Source: Candidatus Microbacterium colombiense
GTDB lineage: Bacteria > Actinomycetota > Actinomycetes > Actinomycetales > Microbacteriaceae
NCBI GenBank assembly: GCA_029203165.1
Contig: CP119308.1
Coordinates: forward strand, 2,046,001-2,110,000
Direction of reading: 5' to 3'
Length of the DNA stretch: 64,000 nucleotides
The notes under the pieces were generated by a model. The model was not told the origin of the DNA. It saw only the letters and a program-made list of their open reading frames with translations, and did no database searches. The position numbers and the translations under genes are program-made. Of the stretch, positions 8,204 to 15,943 are shown in pieces. Position 1 is the stretch's first letter; each line of letters begins with the position of its first letter.

Positions 8204-9175
8204 ATGGCCGATCCCGGCGCGCAATCCCGCGATTCCAAGCTGATCGCCGCGCTCACCGCCGCGCAGCTCTACTACATGCAGGACAAGACGATGGAGGTCA
8301 TCGCGCAGGAGTTGGGCACGTCGCGCTCTTCCGTGTCGCGCTTGCTGAGCTTCGCGCGGGAGAGCGGACTCGTCGACATCCGGATCAATTCGCCGCTGGA
8401 GCGACTCGGGATACTTGAGCAGAGGATCCGTGACCGTCACCGCGTCGCCGCGCATGTCGTCCCCATGTCCGAGATCGTCAGCGAGGTCGAACGACTCGAA
8501 CGCGTCGCACTGACCGCCGGCCGCCTGCTCTCGCAGTTCGTGGACTCGAACATGATCGTCGGGGTGGCGTGGGGGTCGACCATCAGCGCCGTGAGTCGAG
8601 GACTCACCCAGAAGGAGACGCACAACACGACGTTCGTGCAGCTCAACGGAGCCGGTAACACGCAGACCAGCGGCGTCGAGTACTCGAGCGACATCCTGCA
8701 ACGCTTCGGCAGCGCGTTCGGGGCACAGGTGCAGCAGTTCCCGGTTCCCGCCTTCTTCGATGACCCCGCGACACGTGAGGCGATGTGGCGTGAGCGCAGT
8801 ACGCGGCGTGTACTCGATCTTCAGGCCAAGATGGACATCGCCGTCTTCAGCCTCGGATCGCCCGCGGCAGAGGTGCCGAGCCGCGTCTACGTCGGAGGCT
8901 ACCTCGGCCGCGACGACTATCGGAGTCTTCGCGAGGACCACGCGATCGGAGACGTGGCGACCGTCTTCTTCCGCTCCGACGGCTCCTGGCGCGACATCCG
9001 GGTGAATGCGCGTGCGACCGGTCCCGGACTCGATCGGCTGCGGCGTGTACCGCGGCGCGTCTGTGTGGTGTCGGGCATCCCCAAACTGGTGAGCCTGCGC
9101 GCGGCCATCGCCGCAGACCTCATCACGGACGTCGTCCTGGACGAAGGCCTCGCCCGACAGCTCGTCGATGACTGA
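8204..9175 (+). CDS. SorC/DeoR-family sugar-binding transcriptional regulator (probable glycerol operon regulator)
   Basis: A 323-aa protein with an N-terminal helix-turn-helix (about 12-50; YYMQDKTMEVIAQELGTSRS, then SVSRLLSFARESGLV) followed by a SorC-type phosphosugar-binding domain (about 60-320) with the segment IVGVAWGSTISAVSRGL. ATG at 8204 is set by the strong GAGGAGGAA ribosome-binding site at 8192-8200; the frame upstream runs through the operator. Divergent from glpD, it probably senses glycerol 3-phosphate or dihydroxyacetone phosphate. The usual regulator of bacterial glp operons is GlpR (a different, shorter DeoR type), so the pairing is notable. Confidence 0.9.
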   Translation: MADPGAQSRDSKLIAALTAAQLYYMQDKTMEVIAQELGTSRSSVSRLLSFARESGLVDIRINSPLERLGILEQRIRDRHRVAAHVVPMSEIVSEVERLERVALTAGRLLSQFVDSNMIVGVAWGSTISAVSRGLTQKETHNTTFVQLNGAGNTQTSGVEYSSDILQRFGSAFGAQVQQFPVPAFFDDPATREAMWRERSTRRVLDLQAKMDIAVFSLGSPAAEVPSRVYVGGYLGRDDYRSLREDHAIGDVATVFFRSDGSWRDIRVNARATGPGLDRLRRVPRRVCVVSGIPKLVSLRAAIAADLITDVVLDEGLARQLVDD

Positions 9176-9178
9176 GCG

Positions 9179-10330
9179 TCAGTCTTCGTCGACCGACGAC
9201 TCCGGCCCGGAGCGGAACTCGCGGATCAGATGCCGCACGACTTCACCCAGGTCTCCGTCCGAGGCGTCGGCGACGGCGAGCTGGCGTGCGTAGCTGGCGC
9301 CGTCGGCGAGGATCGTGTGCACGCTGGCGAACTCGCGTGCGCAGCCGAGCTCCACGGCCACGGGTGCCAACTCGTCGATGGTCTGGGCGAGGTGCTCGCG
9401 CACCGGAAGCTGCGTGCCATCGGCATCCACGATGACCCGGGCGTCCAGCCCGTACCGGGCCGCGCGCCACTTGTTCTCACGGTGGAACCAGGCCGGCATC
9501 TGGGGGAGTGTGCGACCCTCGTCGAGCGCTCGCGAGAAGCTCTCGACCAGCACCTGTACCAGCGAGGCGATCGCTGCGAGCTCCGGAAGCGTCGAGACGC
9601 CGTCGCATGCCCGTACCTCGATCGTGCCCCAGCGGGGTGCGGGGCGGATGTCCCACCGCACCTCCGTGGCATCCGACATGACGCCGGTGCGGATCATGTC
9701 GTCCATGTACGCCTCGTACTGCGCCCAGTTCTGCAGTGGCCAGGGCAACCCGGCGGTCGGAAGCTGCTGGAAGACGAGGGCACGGTTGGATGCGTATCCG
9801 GTTCGCTCCCCGGCCCAGAACGGACTGGATGCCGCGATCGACTGGAGATGGGGGAGGAACCCGGTCAGGGCGTTGATGATCGGGAACACCTTGCGGTGAT
9901 CATCGACTCCGACGTGCACGTGTATGCCCCAGATCATCATGTTGCGCCCCCACCACTGAGTGCGCTCGATCAGGGTGTGATAGCGAGTCTTGTCCGTCAC
10001 GTCCTGGTCGTACCACTGGGCGAAAGGGTGGCTGCCGGCGGAGAGGAGTTCGATGCCGGCCGGTTCCGTGGCTGATCTGACGGCGGCGATCGCCTGGGCG
10101 ATGTCATCGACCGCGTGCGCGACCGAATCGCCGATCCCGCTGGTGACCTCGATCGTGTTGGTGAGCAGCTCGCCGGTGACCGTGTGGCGCTCATCTGCGC
10201 TCTCGTCCTCGAGCGCCGCGAGGAGTTCCGGGGCGCGGCCGACCAGATCACCACTCACCGGATCGGCGAGCATGATCTCCCATTCCAGTCCGACGGTGGA
10301 ACGGGCCGAAGGCGCGAAGTCGAGCGTCAC
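9179..10330 (-). CDS. Glutamate-cysteine ligase-like carboxylate-amine ligase (YbdK/GCS2 family)
   Basis: An ATP-dependent carboxylate-amine ligase of the GCS2/YbdK family. Conserved stretches include TVGLEWEIMLADP near the N-terminus, WGIHVHVGVDD (about 140-150) and RPAPRWGTIEVRACD (about 230-244). Some members have weak glutamate-cysteine ligase activity; the true substrate is often unknown. I set the start at the GTG 10328-10330 because a CAGACT hexamer sits exactly 6 nt upstream, the spacing seen at many other starts here; an in-frame GTG two codons earlier (10336) is the alternative. It is convergent with the SorC regulator, only 3 bp apart. Confidence 0.87.
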   Translation of the reverse strand: MTLDFAPSARSTVGLEWEIMLADPVSGDLVGRAPELLAALEDESADERHTVTGELLTNTIEVTSGIGDSVAHAVDDIAQAIAAVRSATEPAGIELLSAGSHPFAQWYDQDVTDKTRYHTLIERTQWWGRNMMIWGIHVHVGVDDHRKVFPIINALTGFLPHLQSIAASSPFWAGERTGYASNRALVFQQLPTAGLPWPLQNWAQYEAYMDDMIRTGVMSDATEVRWDIRPAPRWGTIEVRACDGVSTLPELAAIASLVQVLVESFSRALDEGRTLPQMPAWFHRENKWRAARYGLDARVIVDADGTQLPVREHLAQTIDELAPVAVELGCAREFASVHTILADGASYARQLAVADASDGDLGEVVRHLIREFRSGPESSVDED

Positions 10331-10336
10331 GAGCAC

Positions 10337-10342
10337 AGTCTG
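10337..10342 (-). promoter_or_regulatory. Leaderless-type -10 (CAGACT) for the YbdK-family gene
   Basis: CAGACT on the minus strand ends 6 nt before the GTG at 10330. It matches the xAxxxT-N6-start arrangement repeated in this window. Confidence 0.5.
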
Positions 10343-10408
10343 ACACGCGCGAGGATCGCCGCGACAACAGGCGTGTCGCCACGTTTCGCTCCTGGCGCTC
10401 GGATCTGG

Positions 10409-10414
10409 CAGAAT
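10409..10414 (+). promoter_or_regulatory. Possible -10 (CAGAAT) for the rpsP operon
   Basis: CAGAAT is identical to the -10 proposed for rplS. It would start a leader of roughly 120 nt before rpsP, containing the self-complementary AGGTCG/CGACCT element just downstream. No convincing -35 is seen. Confidence 0.35.
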
Positions 10415-10540
10415 AGAAGGTCGGACGACCTGCTCGACCCTCTATCCAGCAGGAGAGTCCTCCTTTCAGAGCTTCCGCCGGGTGTGCACCCCACTCTCCA
10501 GGCGATCAGTTCGTTTCCTTCCACACAATTCAGGAGAATC

Positions 10541-10969
10541 GTGGCTGTCAAGATTCGTCTCAAGCGCCTGGGCAAGATCCGTGCGCCGTACTACCGCATC
10601 GTCGTCGCCGACTCGAAGACCAAGCGCGATGGTCGCGTGATCGAAGAGATCGGCAAGTACCACCCCACCGAGGAGCCCTCGTTCATCGAGGTCGACTCCG
10701 AGCGGGCGCAGTACTGGCTGTCCGTCGGCGCTCAGCCGACCGAGCAGGTCGCCGCCATCCTCAAGATCACGGGCGACTGGGGCAAGTTCAAGGGCGACAA
10801 GGACGCGAAGTCCACGCTCAAGGTCAAGGAGCCCAAGGTTCCGTTCGAGATCGACGCTTCCAAGAAGTCCGTCGTGAAGCCCAAGGCGGAGAAGAAGGTC
10901 GAGGCTCCGGCCGACGCCCCCGCCGCCGACGCGGAGGCCGCTGAGGCTTCCGCCGCCGACGCAGAGTAA
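10541..10969 (+). CDS. rpsP: 30S ribosomal protein S16
   Basis: Small-subunit assembly protein. The first 80 residues are the S16 fold (VKIRLKRLGK, PYYRIVVADSKTKRDGR, IEEIGKYHP). The protein is 142 aa, longer than the usual 80-90, because of a Lys-rich linker and an Ala/Asp/Glu-rich tail from about residue 105. GTG at 10541 is set by AGGAG at 10532-10536; the frame extends far upstream but only as an antisense shadow of the ligase gene. First gene of rpsP-khpA-rimM-trmD. Confidence 0.97.
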   Translation: MAVKIRLKRLGKIRAPYYRIVVADSKTKRDGRVIEEIGKYHPTEEPSFIEVDSERAQYWLSVGAQPTEQVAAILKITGDWGKFKGDKDAKSTLKVKEPKVPFEIDASKKSVVKPKAEKKVEAPADAPAADAEAAEASAADAE

Positions 10970-10975
10970 TCCGTC

Positions 10976-11206
10976 GTGCTCGCCGCCGCGCTCGAACACA
11001 TCGTCAAGGGGATCGTCGATCACCCTGAGGATGTACACATCAACGAATCCACATCGCCGCGAGGCGATCTCCTCGAGGTGCGCGTGCACCCCGACGATCG
11101 TGGACGTGTGATCGGGCGCGGCGGCCGCACCGCGAAGGCGTTGCGCACCCTCGTCACGGCGCTGGCAGACGGCCGGCGTGTCCGTGTCGACGTCGCGGAC
11201 GACTGA
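10976..11206 (+). CDS. khpA: KH-domain RNA-binding protein KhpA
   Basis: A 76-aa single KH domain with the GXXG loop RVIGRGGRTAKALRTL. In Gram-positives KhpA pairs with KhpB and affects RNA metabolism and cell division; that partner is not in the window. GTG start 6 bp after rpsP; rimM begins 1 nt after its stop. The position between rpsP and rimM is the standard actinobacterial and firmicute arrangement. Confidence 0.93.
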   Translation: MLAAALEHIVKGIVDHPEDVHINESTSPRGDLLEVRVHPDDRGRVIGRGGRTAKALRTLVTALADGRRVRVDVADD

Positions 11207-11207
11207 C

Positions 11208-11804
11208 GTGGTGGACAAAGACAGCAACCAGGGCAAGAATCAGCTGCGCGTCGGGCGCCTCGTCAAGGCCCATGGCCTCAAGGGCGCACTCAAGGTGGAG
11301 CTCTACACGGACAATCCCGAGCGCAGGTTCTTCACCGGAGCCGCGTTCACGTTGCAGGTGCCCGAGGCATCTCCGTGGCACGGCAAGGAGATCACGGTAC
11401 GTGAGTACCGGGTCATGAACGGCAGCCCGGTCGTCTTCTTCGAAGACGTAGACGACCGCGACAGCGCCGAGAGTCTCGTCCGCGCGATCCTGTGGATCGA
11501 TCAGGACGATGATGAGATCGAGGACAACGCCTGGTTCGACCACCAGCTCGTCGGACTCGACGTGGTTCGCGATGATGTGGTGGTGGGGCGCGTCGTTCGC
11601 GTCGATCACTTCCCCGCACAGGATCTTCTGATCGTCCGCTCGGGTGAGAAGGAGATCATGGTCCCCTTCGTCCAGGCGATCGTCCCGTCGGTCGACGTGG
11701 CACTCGGCCGTGTGATCGTCACGCCGCCGGCCGGACTCTTCGAAGAGCTGCCGGAGACCGACGACGCGCCGAGCGCGGACGACGACTCCGACACGGCAGA
11801 GTGA
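11208..11804 (+). CDS. rimM: 16S rRNA processing/ribosome maturation factor RimM
   Basis: Assembly factor for the 30S head, interacting with S19. The N-terminal beta-barrel has VGRLVKAHGLKGALKVEL (about 16-33) and the C-terminal PRC barrel has LVGLDVV and QDLLIVRSGEKEIMVPFV (about 135-155), ending in VTPPAGLFE. The tail is acidic. The start is GTG 11208 or the adjacent GTG 11211; the frame's upstream part overlaps khpA and is not homologous. Confidence 0.95.
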   Translation: MVDKDSNQGKNQLRVGRLVKAHGLKGALKVELYTDNPERRFFTGAAFTLQVPEASPWHGKEITVREYRVMNGSPVVFFEDVDDRDSAESLVRAILWIDQDDDEIEDNAWFDHQLVGLDVVRDDVVVGRVVRVDHFPAQDLLIVRSGEKEIMVPFVQAIVPSVDVALGRVIVTPPAGLFEELPETDDAPSADDDSDTAE

Positions 11805-11823
11805 CGACGGATACGGATCTCCC

Positions 11824-12525
11824 GTGCGCATCGATGTCCTCTCGATCTTCCCGACCTACTTCGACGGCCTGACGCTGTCCCTGCTCGGCAGAGCGCAGAG
11901 CACCGGCCTGCTCGATCTGAACGTGCGCGACCTGCGCGAGTGGACGGGCGATCGGCACCGGACCGTCGACGACACTCCCTATGGGGGTGGCGCCGGCATG
12001 GTGATGAAGCCGGAGCCCTGGGGTCTCGCGCTCGACGAGGTCACGGCGCACTCGGAACGTCCGACCATCATCTTCCCGTCGCCGGCGGGCGAGGTGTTCA
12101 CCCAGGCGACGGCGCGGGACCTCTCCTCCCGTGACCATCTCGTGTTCGGTTGCGGCCGTTACGAGGGGATCGACGAGCGGGTCTTCGACTATTCGGCGAC
12201 GCTCGGCGAGGTGCGACTGATCAGCCTCGGCGACTACGTCCTGAACGGGGGAGAGGTCGCCACGATGGCGATGATCGAGGCGATCGGGCGTCTGATCCCC
12301 GGTGTCGTGGGGAACCCCGAGAGCCTCGTCGAGGAATCGCACGAGGACGGACTGCTCGAGTACCCGTCGTACACGAAGCCGGCGATGTGGCGCGACCACG
12401 CCGTGCCCGATGTGCTCTTGAGTGGCAACCACGCGGTGATCGCCGCCTGGCGACGCGAGCAGCAGCTCGAGCGCACGCGGCGCCGTCGTCCCGACCTTCT
12501 CCCGCCGCTCGAGGATCAGTCCTAG
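11824..12525 (+). CDS. trmD: tRNA (guanine-N1-)-methyltransferase TrmD
   Basis: SPOUT-class enzyme that makes m1G37 in tRNAs reading CNN/CGG codons, preventing frameshifts. Visible: RIDVLSIFPTYFDGL at the N-terminus, DDTPYGGGAGMVMKPEPW, the trefoil-knot SAM site (GRYEGIDERVFDY, then ISLGDYVLNGGEVA), and the C-terminal LLSGNHAVIAAWRREQQLERT. 233 aa is normal. GTG start 19 bp after rimM. Its TAG stop is interlocked with the stop of the convergent phosphatase gene. Confidence 0.97.
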   Translation: MRIDVLSIFPTYFDGLTLSLLGRAQSTGLLDLNVRDLREWTGDRHRTVDDTPYGGGAGMVMKPEPWGLALDEVTAHSERPTIIFPSPAGEVFTQATARDLSSRDHLVFGCGRYEGIDERVFDYSATLGEVRLISLGDYVLNGGEVATMAMIEAIGRLIPGVVGNPESLVEESHEDGLLEYPSYTKPAMWRDHAVPDVLLSGNHAVIAAWRREQQLERTRRRRPDLLPPLEDQS

Positions 12526-13115
12526 AGCATCCGTTCGGCACCTCGGTCGAGTTCGAACACCACGCCGTGCGGGTGCCGCAGGGCAAGGGCACCGGCGGCG
12601 TCGAGTCCCCGGATCTCGGCGCGCAGCATGCGCCCGATCATCTCGTGACTCACGAGCAGCGGCGATCCTGAGGTCGCCCAACCGCAACTTGTGAGTGCCT
12701 TCCGCGCTCGCGCTCGCGCCTGCGCATAGCTCTCCCCGCCGGGGAACGCCCAGCCGTAGCGGTTCGATGCTCTCTGCTCCCGGGCGTCGGGGAAGGCCGC
12801 ATCCACCTCATCCCAGGTCATGCCGGCCAGCTCGCCATGGTGGATGTCCGCGAGTTCGGGCACTTCGATGATCTCCACGGCGAGGCGCTCGGCGATGATC
12901 ACGGCAGTGCGAAGCGCGCGTCCCAGCGGGCTGGAGCACACGACGGTCACTCCGGCACCATCGAGATGCTGGGCGACGGACTGGGCTTGGGCGATCCCGT
13001 CGGCGGTGAGAGGAGAATCGAGCTGCCCCTGCAGTCGTCGCTCCTGATTCCAGATCGTCTGCCCGTGCCGAGCCAGGAAGAGGCGCTCCGGCACGTGACG
13101 ATCCTGGGGAATCAT
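12522..13115 (-). CDS. Histidine phosphatase family protein (phosphoglycerate mutase-like)
   Basis: A 197-aa branch-1 histidine phosphatase. The RHG motif LARHGQTIWN (about 15-24) holds the catalytic His; other expected elements are SSPLGRALRTA, the acid ELADIHHGELAG and the second His in PLLVSHEMIGRML. The substrate cannot be assigned; relatives include broad-specificity phosphatases and cobalamin/glucosyl-3-phosphoglycerate phosphatases. Start ATG 13113-13115 lies just before the RHG motif; the longer frame upstream is not homologous. Its stop overlaps that of trmD in a shared CTAG. Confidence 0.9.
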   Translation of the reverse strand: MIPQDRHVPERLFLARHGQTIWNQERRLQGQLDSPLTADGIAQAQSVAQHLDGAGVTVVCSSPLGRALRTAVIIAERLAVEIIEVPELADIHHGELAGMTWDEVDAAFPDAREQRASNRYGWAFPGGESYAQARARARKALTSCGWATSGSPLLVSHEMIGRMLRAEIRGLDAAGALALRHPHGVVFELDRGAERML

Positions 13116-13194
13116 GGACTCAGGATGGCATACCCCGCTGCTGCTCGTATGACTCGGATTCAGGCCACTCCGCGCGGTGTCGGGATCCGGACGA

Positions 13195-13977
13195 TCAGTC
13201 GACGCCGAGGAACGAACGATCGGTGAGCACGATCGGTCCGTCATCGGCGATGGCGACGGTGTGCTCCGAGTGCGCGCCGCGCGACCCGTCTGCGCTCCGC
13301 AGCGTCCATCCGTCGGGGTCCGTGATCAACTCGTCGGTCGTCGCGAGGAACCAGGGCTCGAGGGCCAAGACCAACCCTGCGCGCAGCGGGAAACCTCGTC
13401 CGGGGCGGCCGTCGTTGGGAACGTGCGGGTCGCCGTGCATGGTGCGCCCCACGCCGTGGCCGCCGAAATCGGTGTTGATCGAGTAGCCGTCGTCGTGTGC
13501 GACGTGGGCGACAGCGGCCGAGATGTCGCCGATGCGATTGCCGACCAGGGCGGTGGCGATCGCCGCGTCCAGTGCGCGCTCCGTCGTGTCGATCAGACGA
13601 AGGTCTTCCTCCCGTGGTGTGCCGACCACGAACGAGAGCGCCGAGTCGGCGACCCATCCGTTGACTGAGACCGCGAAGTCGAGCGAGACCAGGTCGCCGT
13701 CGCGCAGCGTGTAATCATGGGGAAGCCCGTGCAGAACCGCGTCGTTGACCGACGTGCACAGCACCTTGCCGAACGGACTCGCGCCGAACGACGGGTGGTA
13801 GTCGATGTAGCAGGAATCGGCGCCCTCCTTGCGGATCAGGTCGTGCGCCCGCCGATCGATCGACAACAGGTTCGTGCCGACCTTGGTCTCCTCGCGCAGC
13901 GTCGCCAGCGTCTGGGCCACGAATCGGCCCGCGGCGCGCATCTCGTCGATCTCGGCGGGGGTGCGCAGTTCGATCAT
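13195..13977 (-). CDS. map: Type I methionine aminopeptidase
   Basis: Removes the initiator Met from nascent proteins. The pita-bread fold metal ligands are visible: the first Asp in VSLDFAVSVNGW, the second in VADSALSFVVG, the His in GHGVGRTMHGDP, the Glu in LALEPW, and the final Glu in GAHSEHTVAI. The 260-aa length is typical of MAP type Ia. Start ATG 13975-13977 is preceded by GAGAGGA; 14 more codons are open upstream without homology. Confidence 0.96.
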   Translation of the reverse strand: MIELRTPAEIDEMRAAGRFVAQTLATLREETKVGTNLLSIDRRAHDLIRKEGADSCYIDYHPSFGASPFGKVLCTSVNDAVLHGLPHDYTLRDGDLVSLDFAVSVNGWVADSALSFVVGTPREEDLRLIDTTERALDAAIATALVGNRIGDISAAVAHVAHDDGYSINTDFGGHGVGRTMHGDPHVPNDGRPGRGFPLRAGLVLALEPWFLATTDELITDPDGWTLRSADGSRGAHSEHTVAIADDGPIVLTDRSFLGVD

Positions 13978-14078
13978 CAGGGGTGTCCTCTCGTCGCTTC
14001 CATTCTCTCCGATTCGCATCGGCGCGCCGTCGACGAGCGCTCACAGCGAACACCGGGGCGGGCCGCGGGGTGGCGTCG

Positions 14079-14084
14079 TACGAT
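14079..14084 (+). promoter_or_regulatory. Leaderless-type -10 (TACGAT) for the small membrane protein
   Basis: TACGAT ends exactly 6 nt before the ATG at 14091, matching the TAxxxT-N6-start pattern. Confidence 0.5.
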
Positions 14085-14090
14085 TTCTCC

Positions 14091-14579
14091 ATGTGGTTGC
14101 GACAGGCATTCTTCCGCTGGCTTCTTCCGGCGGCCTTCCTGCTGCCGCTGTGGATCCTGGTCGGATGGGGTGTGTTCCAGGGTGGCTGGGCGATCCTCTG
14201 GGTGTTGTTCATCGCGATCCCCTCGGTGCTCGTCGGTCAGCTGTTGCTGACGCTCCTCACACGGTCGCGACCGTCAGTCCGCATCGAGCGGGCCGTGTCG
14301 TGGTGGGATGTGCTGGGCTTCACGGCGTGGCACGGCCTGACCATCGCCGTCGGCTTCTTCATCGACGGCGCATTCCCCTGGTTGTTGACCGGAGCCGTCG
14401 TCGCCGGACTCGCCCTGTTCTGGCTGCAGCTGTGGCAGCTGTGGAACGAAGCGAAGGGGAGTGGTGCACGCCTTCGGGAGACGATCGCCTGGTCGACCAT
14501 CCCCAGCGCGGACGAGCCCGCACCGGAGACCAGGGCACATGAGGTCATCGTCGTCCGTGAGGTCGACCCGCGCGCCTGA
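14091..14579 (+). CDS. Small integral membrane protein, function unknown
   Basis: A 162-aa protein with four predicted membrane segments (about 9-28, 34-54, 70-90, 95-115) separated by short charged loops such as RSRPSVRIERAVSWWD, and an acidic cytoplasmic tail ending VIVVREVDPRA. No family motif is recognised. The ATG at 14091 coincides with the first hydrophobic segment and with a -10-like hexamer 6 nt upstream. It stands alone between map (divergent) and rplS. It has the codon use of its neighbours and is very probably real. Confidence 0.8.
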   Translation: MWLRQAFFRWLLPAAFLLPLWILVGWGVFQGGWAILWVLFIAIPSVLVGQLLLTLLTRSRPSVRIERAVSWWDVLGFTAWHGLTIAVGFFIDGAFPWLLTGAVVAGLALFWLQLWQLWNEAKGSGARLRETIAWSTIPSADEPAPETRAHEVIVVREVDPRA

Positions 14580-14590
14580 CCGTCGACGTT

Positions 14591-14619
14591 TTGGACGGCA
14601 CCGCCATTCATGGCAGAAT
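14591..14619 (+). promoter_or_regulatory. Promoter for rplS: -35 TTGGAC, -10 CAGAAT, 17-bp spacer
   Basis: TTGGAC (14591-14596) and CAGAAT (14614-14619) are 17 bp apart, the optimum for a housekeeping sigma factor. It is among the few complete -35/-10 pairs visible in the window and would give an rplS leader of about 125 nt. Confidence 0.65.
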
Positions 14620-14627
14620 GGATCTTC

Positions 14628-14685
14628 GTGCCGTGACCGGTTCTGCCTCAGGGGAACCCGCGGACGCATCTGCGCCGTACGGCAC
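14628..14685 (+). promoter_or_regulatory. Structured 5' leader of rplS (candidate L19 autoregulatory element)
   Basis: GTGCCGT (14628-14634) pairs with ACGGCAC (14679-14685), enclosing about 44 nt, followed by a pyrimidine-rich TTCCATTCTTTTCC run. This lies between the proposed promoter and the rplS start. A hairpin followed by a U-rich run could act as an attenuator. L19 leaders are known in other phyla; here it is inference. Confidence 0.35.
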
Positions 14686-14748
14686 ACACTTCCATTCTTT
14701 TCCTAACATCATGCATCCGACCTGTGGCGAGTGCAGAGAGAGACGATC

Positions 14749-15096
14749 ATGCAGATCCTCGACGCCGTAGACGCGGCTTCCCTCCGGTCCGACATTCCGG
14801 ACTTCTTCCCCGGTGACACCGTCAAGGTGCACGTCAACATCACCGAGGGCACGCGCTCGCGTATCCAGGTCTTCCAGGGCGTCGTCATCGGTCGCCAGGG
14901 CGACAGCGTTCGTGAGACCTTCACGGTTCGCAAGATCAGCTTCCAGGTCGGCGTGGAGCGTACCTTCCCGGTGCACTCCCCGGTGATCGACCACATCGAG
15001 GTCGTCACCCGCGGTGACGTGCGTCGCGCCAAGCTGTACTACCTTCGCCAGCTTCGTGGCAAGAAGGCCAAGATCAAGGAGAAGCGCGACCGCTGA
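14749..15096 (+). CDS. rplS: 50S ribosomal protein L19
   Basis: Large-subunit protein at the 30S-50S interface. Diagnostic stretches are FFPGDTVKVHVNITEGTRSR, IQVFQGVVIGRQGD, ETFTVRKISFQVGVERTFP and VRRAKLYYLRQLRGKKAKIKE. 115 aa fits the family. ATG 14749 is chosen over the GTG at 14731 because GAGAGAG lies at the right distance before it and homologues begin MQILD. In many genomes rplS directly follows trmD; here three other genes intervene. A strong terminator follows. Confidence 0.97.
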   Translation: MQILDAVDAASLRSDIPDFFPGDTVKVHVNITEGTRSRIQVFQGVVIGRQGDSVRETFTVRKISFQVGVERTFPVHSPVIDHIEVVTRGDVRRAKLYYLRQLRGKKAKIKEKRDR

Positions 15097-15110
15097 CGCG
15101 CAGGTTCTCC

Positions 15111-15151
15111 ACAGCACCCCGGGACACGATGTCCCGGGGTGCTGTGTTCTT
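15111..15151 (+). terminator. Intrinsic terminator after rplS
   Basis: A perfect 16-bp stem, ACAGCACCCCGGGACA (15111-15126) with its complement at 15130-15145, with a CGA triloop, followed by GTTCTT. Among the longest perfect stems in the window. Confidence 0.85.
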
Positions 15152-15214
15152 CCCCCGGTGTGCGAACCTTGTTACTGCCGCGCGCACGCGGTGCATGACT
15201 CGTGAAGGAACCTG

Positions 15215-15943
15215 ATGACGACTGACTCTCCGTCCGTGCCCGCGTCCAAGCGGCGTCGCGGAGTCCTGGTCTTCCTCCGAGACGTCCTGGTGATCATCCT
15301 GATCGCTGCCGTCGTGTCGTTCGTCGTCAAGACGTTCGTGGTGCGCTCGTTCTACATCCCCTCGGCCTCGATGGAGCGCACTCTGCTCATCAAGGACCGG
15401 ATCCTCGTCGACGAGCTGACGCCACGCTGGACGGCCTACGAGCGTGGCGACGTGGTCGTGTTCAAGGATCCGGGCGGCTGGTTGGATGCGATGCCGCAGA
15501 CCCCGGCTGCGCCGCCACTCGTGCAGGCCGTGGACTGGGTGCTCAACTTCGTCGGTATCGCGGCGACCGACGCGCAGGACCACCTGGTCAAGCGGATCAT
15601 CGGTCTTCCCGGTGATCACGTGGTCTGCTGCAACGCGCTCGGGCAGATCACGATCAACGGTGCCGCCATCGATGAGCTCGGTTACCTCAATCTTCCTCAG
15701 GGCGATACCGCCGCATCCAACGAGCCGTTCGACGTCGTCGTGCCCGAAGGATCGCTGTGGCTCCTCGGTGACAATCGTGATCGCTCCCGCGACGCACGCG
15801 CCCACCAGGACCTGCCGAGCGGTGGGTTCGTGCCGCTGGAGAACGTCGTGGGCAAGGCGTTCCTGACGACGTGGCCGCTCGATCGCATGGGGGCGATCGA
15901 CGGACATCACGAGATCTTCAACGGCGTCCCGGATCCGAGATGA
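15215..15943 (+). CDS. lepB: Signal peptidase I
   Basis: Membrane serine protease that cleaves Sec/Tat signal peptides. One N-terminal membrane anchor (about 20-42, VLVIILIAAVVSFVVKTFVV) precedes the catalytic Ser in YIPSASMERTL. The catalytic Lys is in VKRIIGLPGDHV (about 130) and the box GDNRDRSRDAR (about 186) is present. Length 242 aa is typical of actinobacteria. It overlaps rnhB by 4 bp (ATGA). Confidence 0.96.
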   Translation: MTTDSPSVPASKRRRGVLVFLRDVLVIILIAAVVSFVVKTFVVRSFYIPSASMERTLLIKDRILVDELTPRWTAYERGDVVVFKDPGGWLDAMPQTPAAPPLVQAVDWVLNFVGIAATDAQDHLVKRIIGLPGDHVVCCNALGQITINGAAIDELGYLNLPQGDTAASNEPFDVVVPEGSLWLLGDNRDRSRDARAHQDLPSGGFVPLENVVGKAFLTTWPLDRMGAIDGHHEIFNGVPDPR

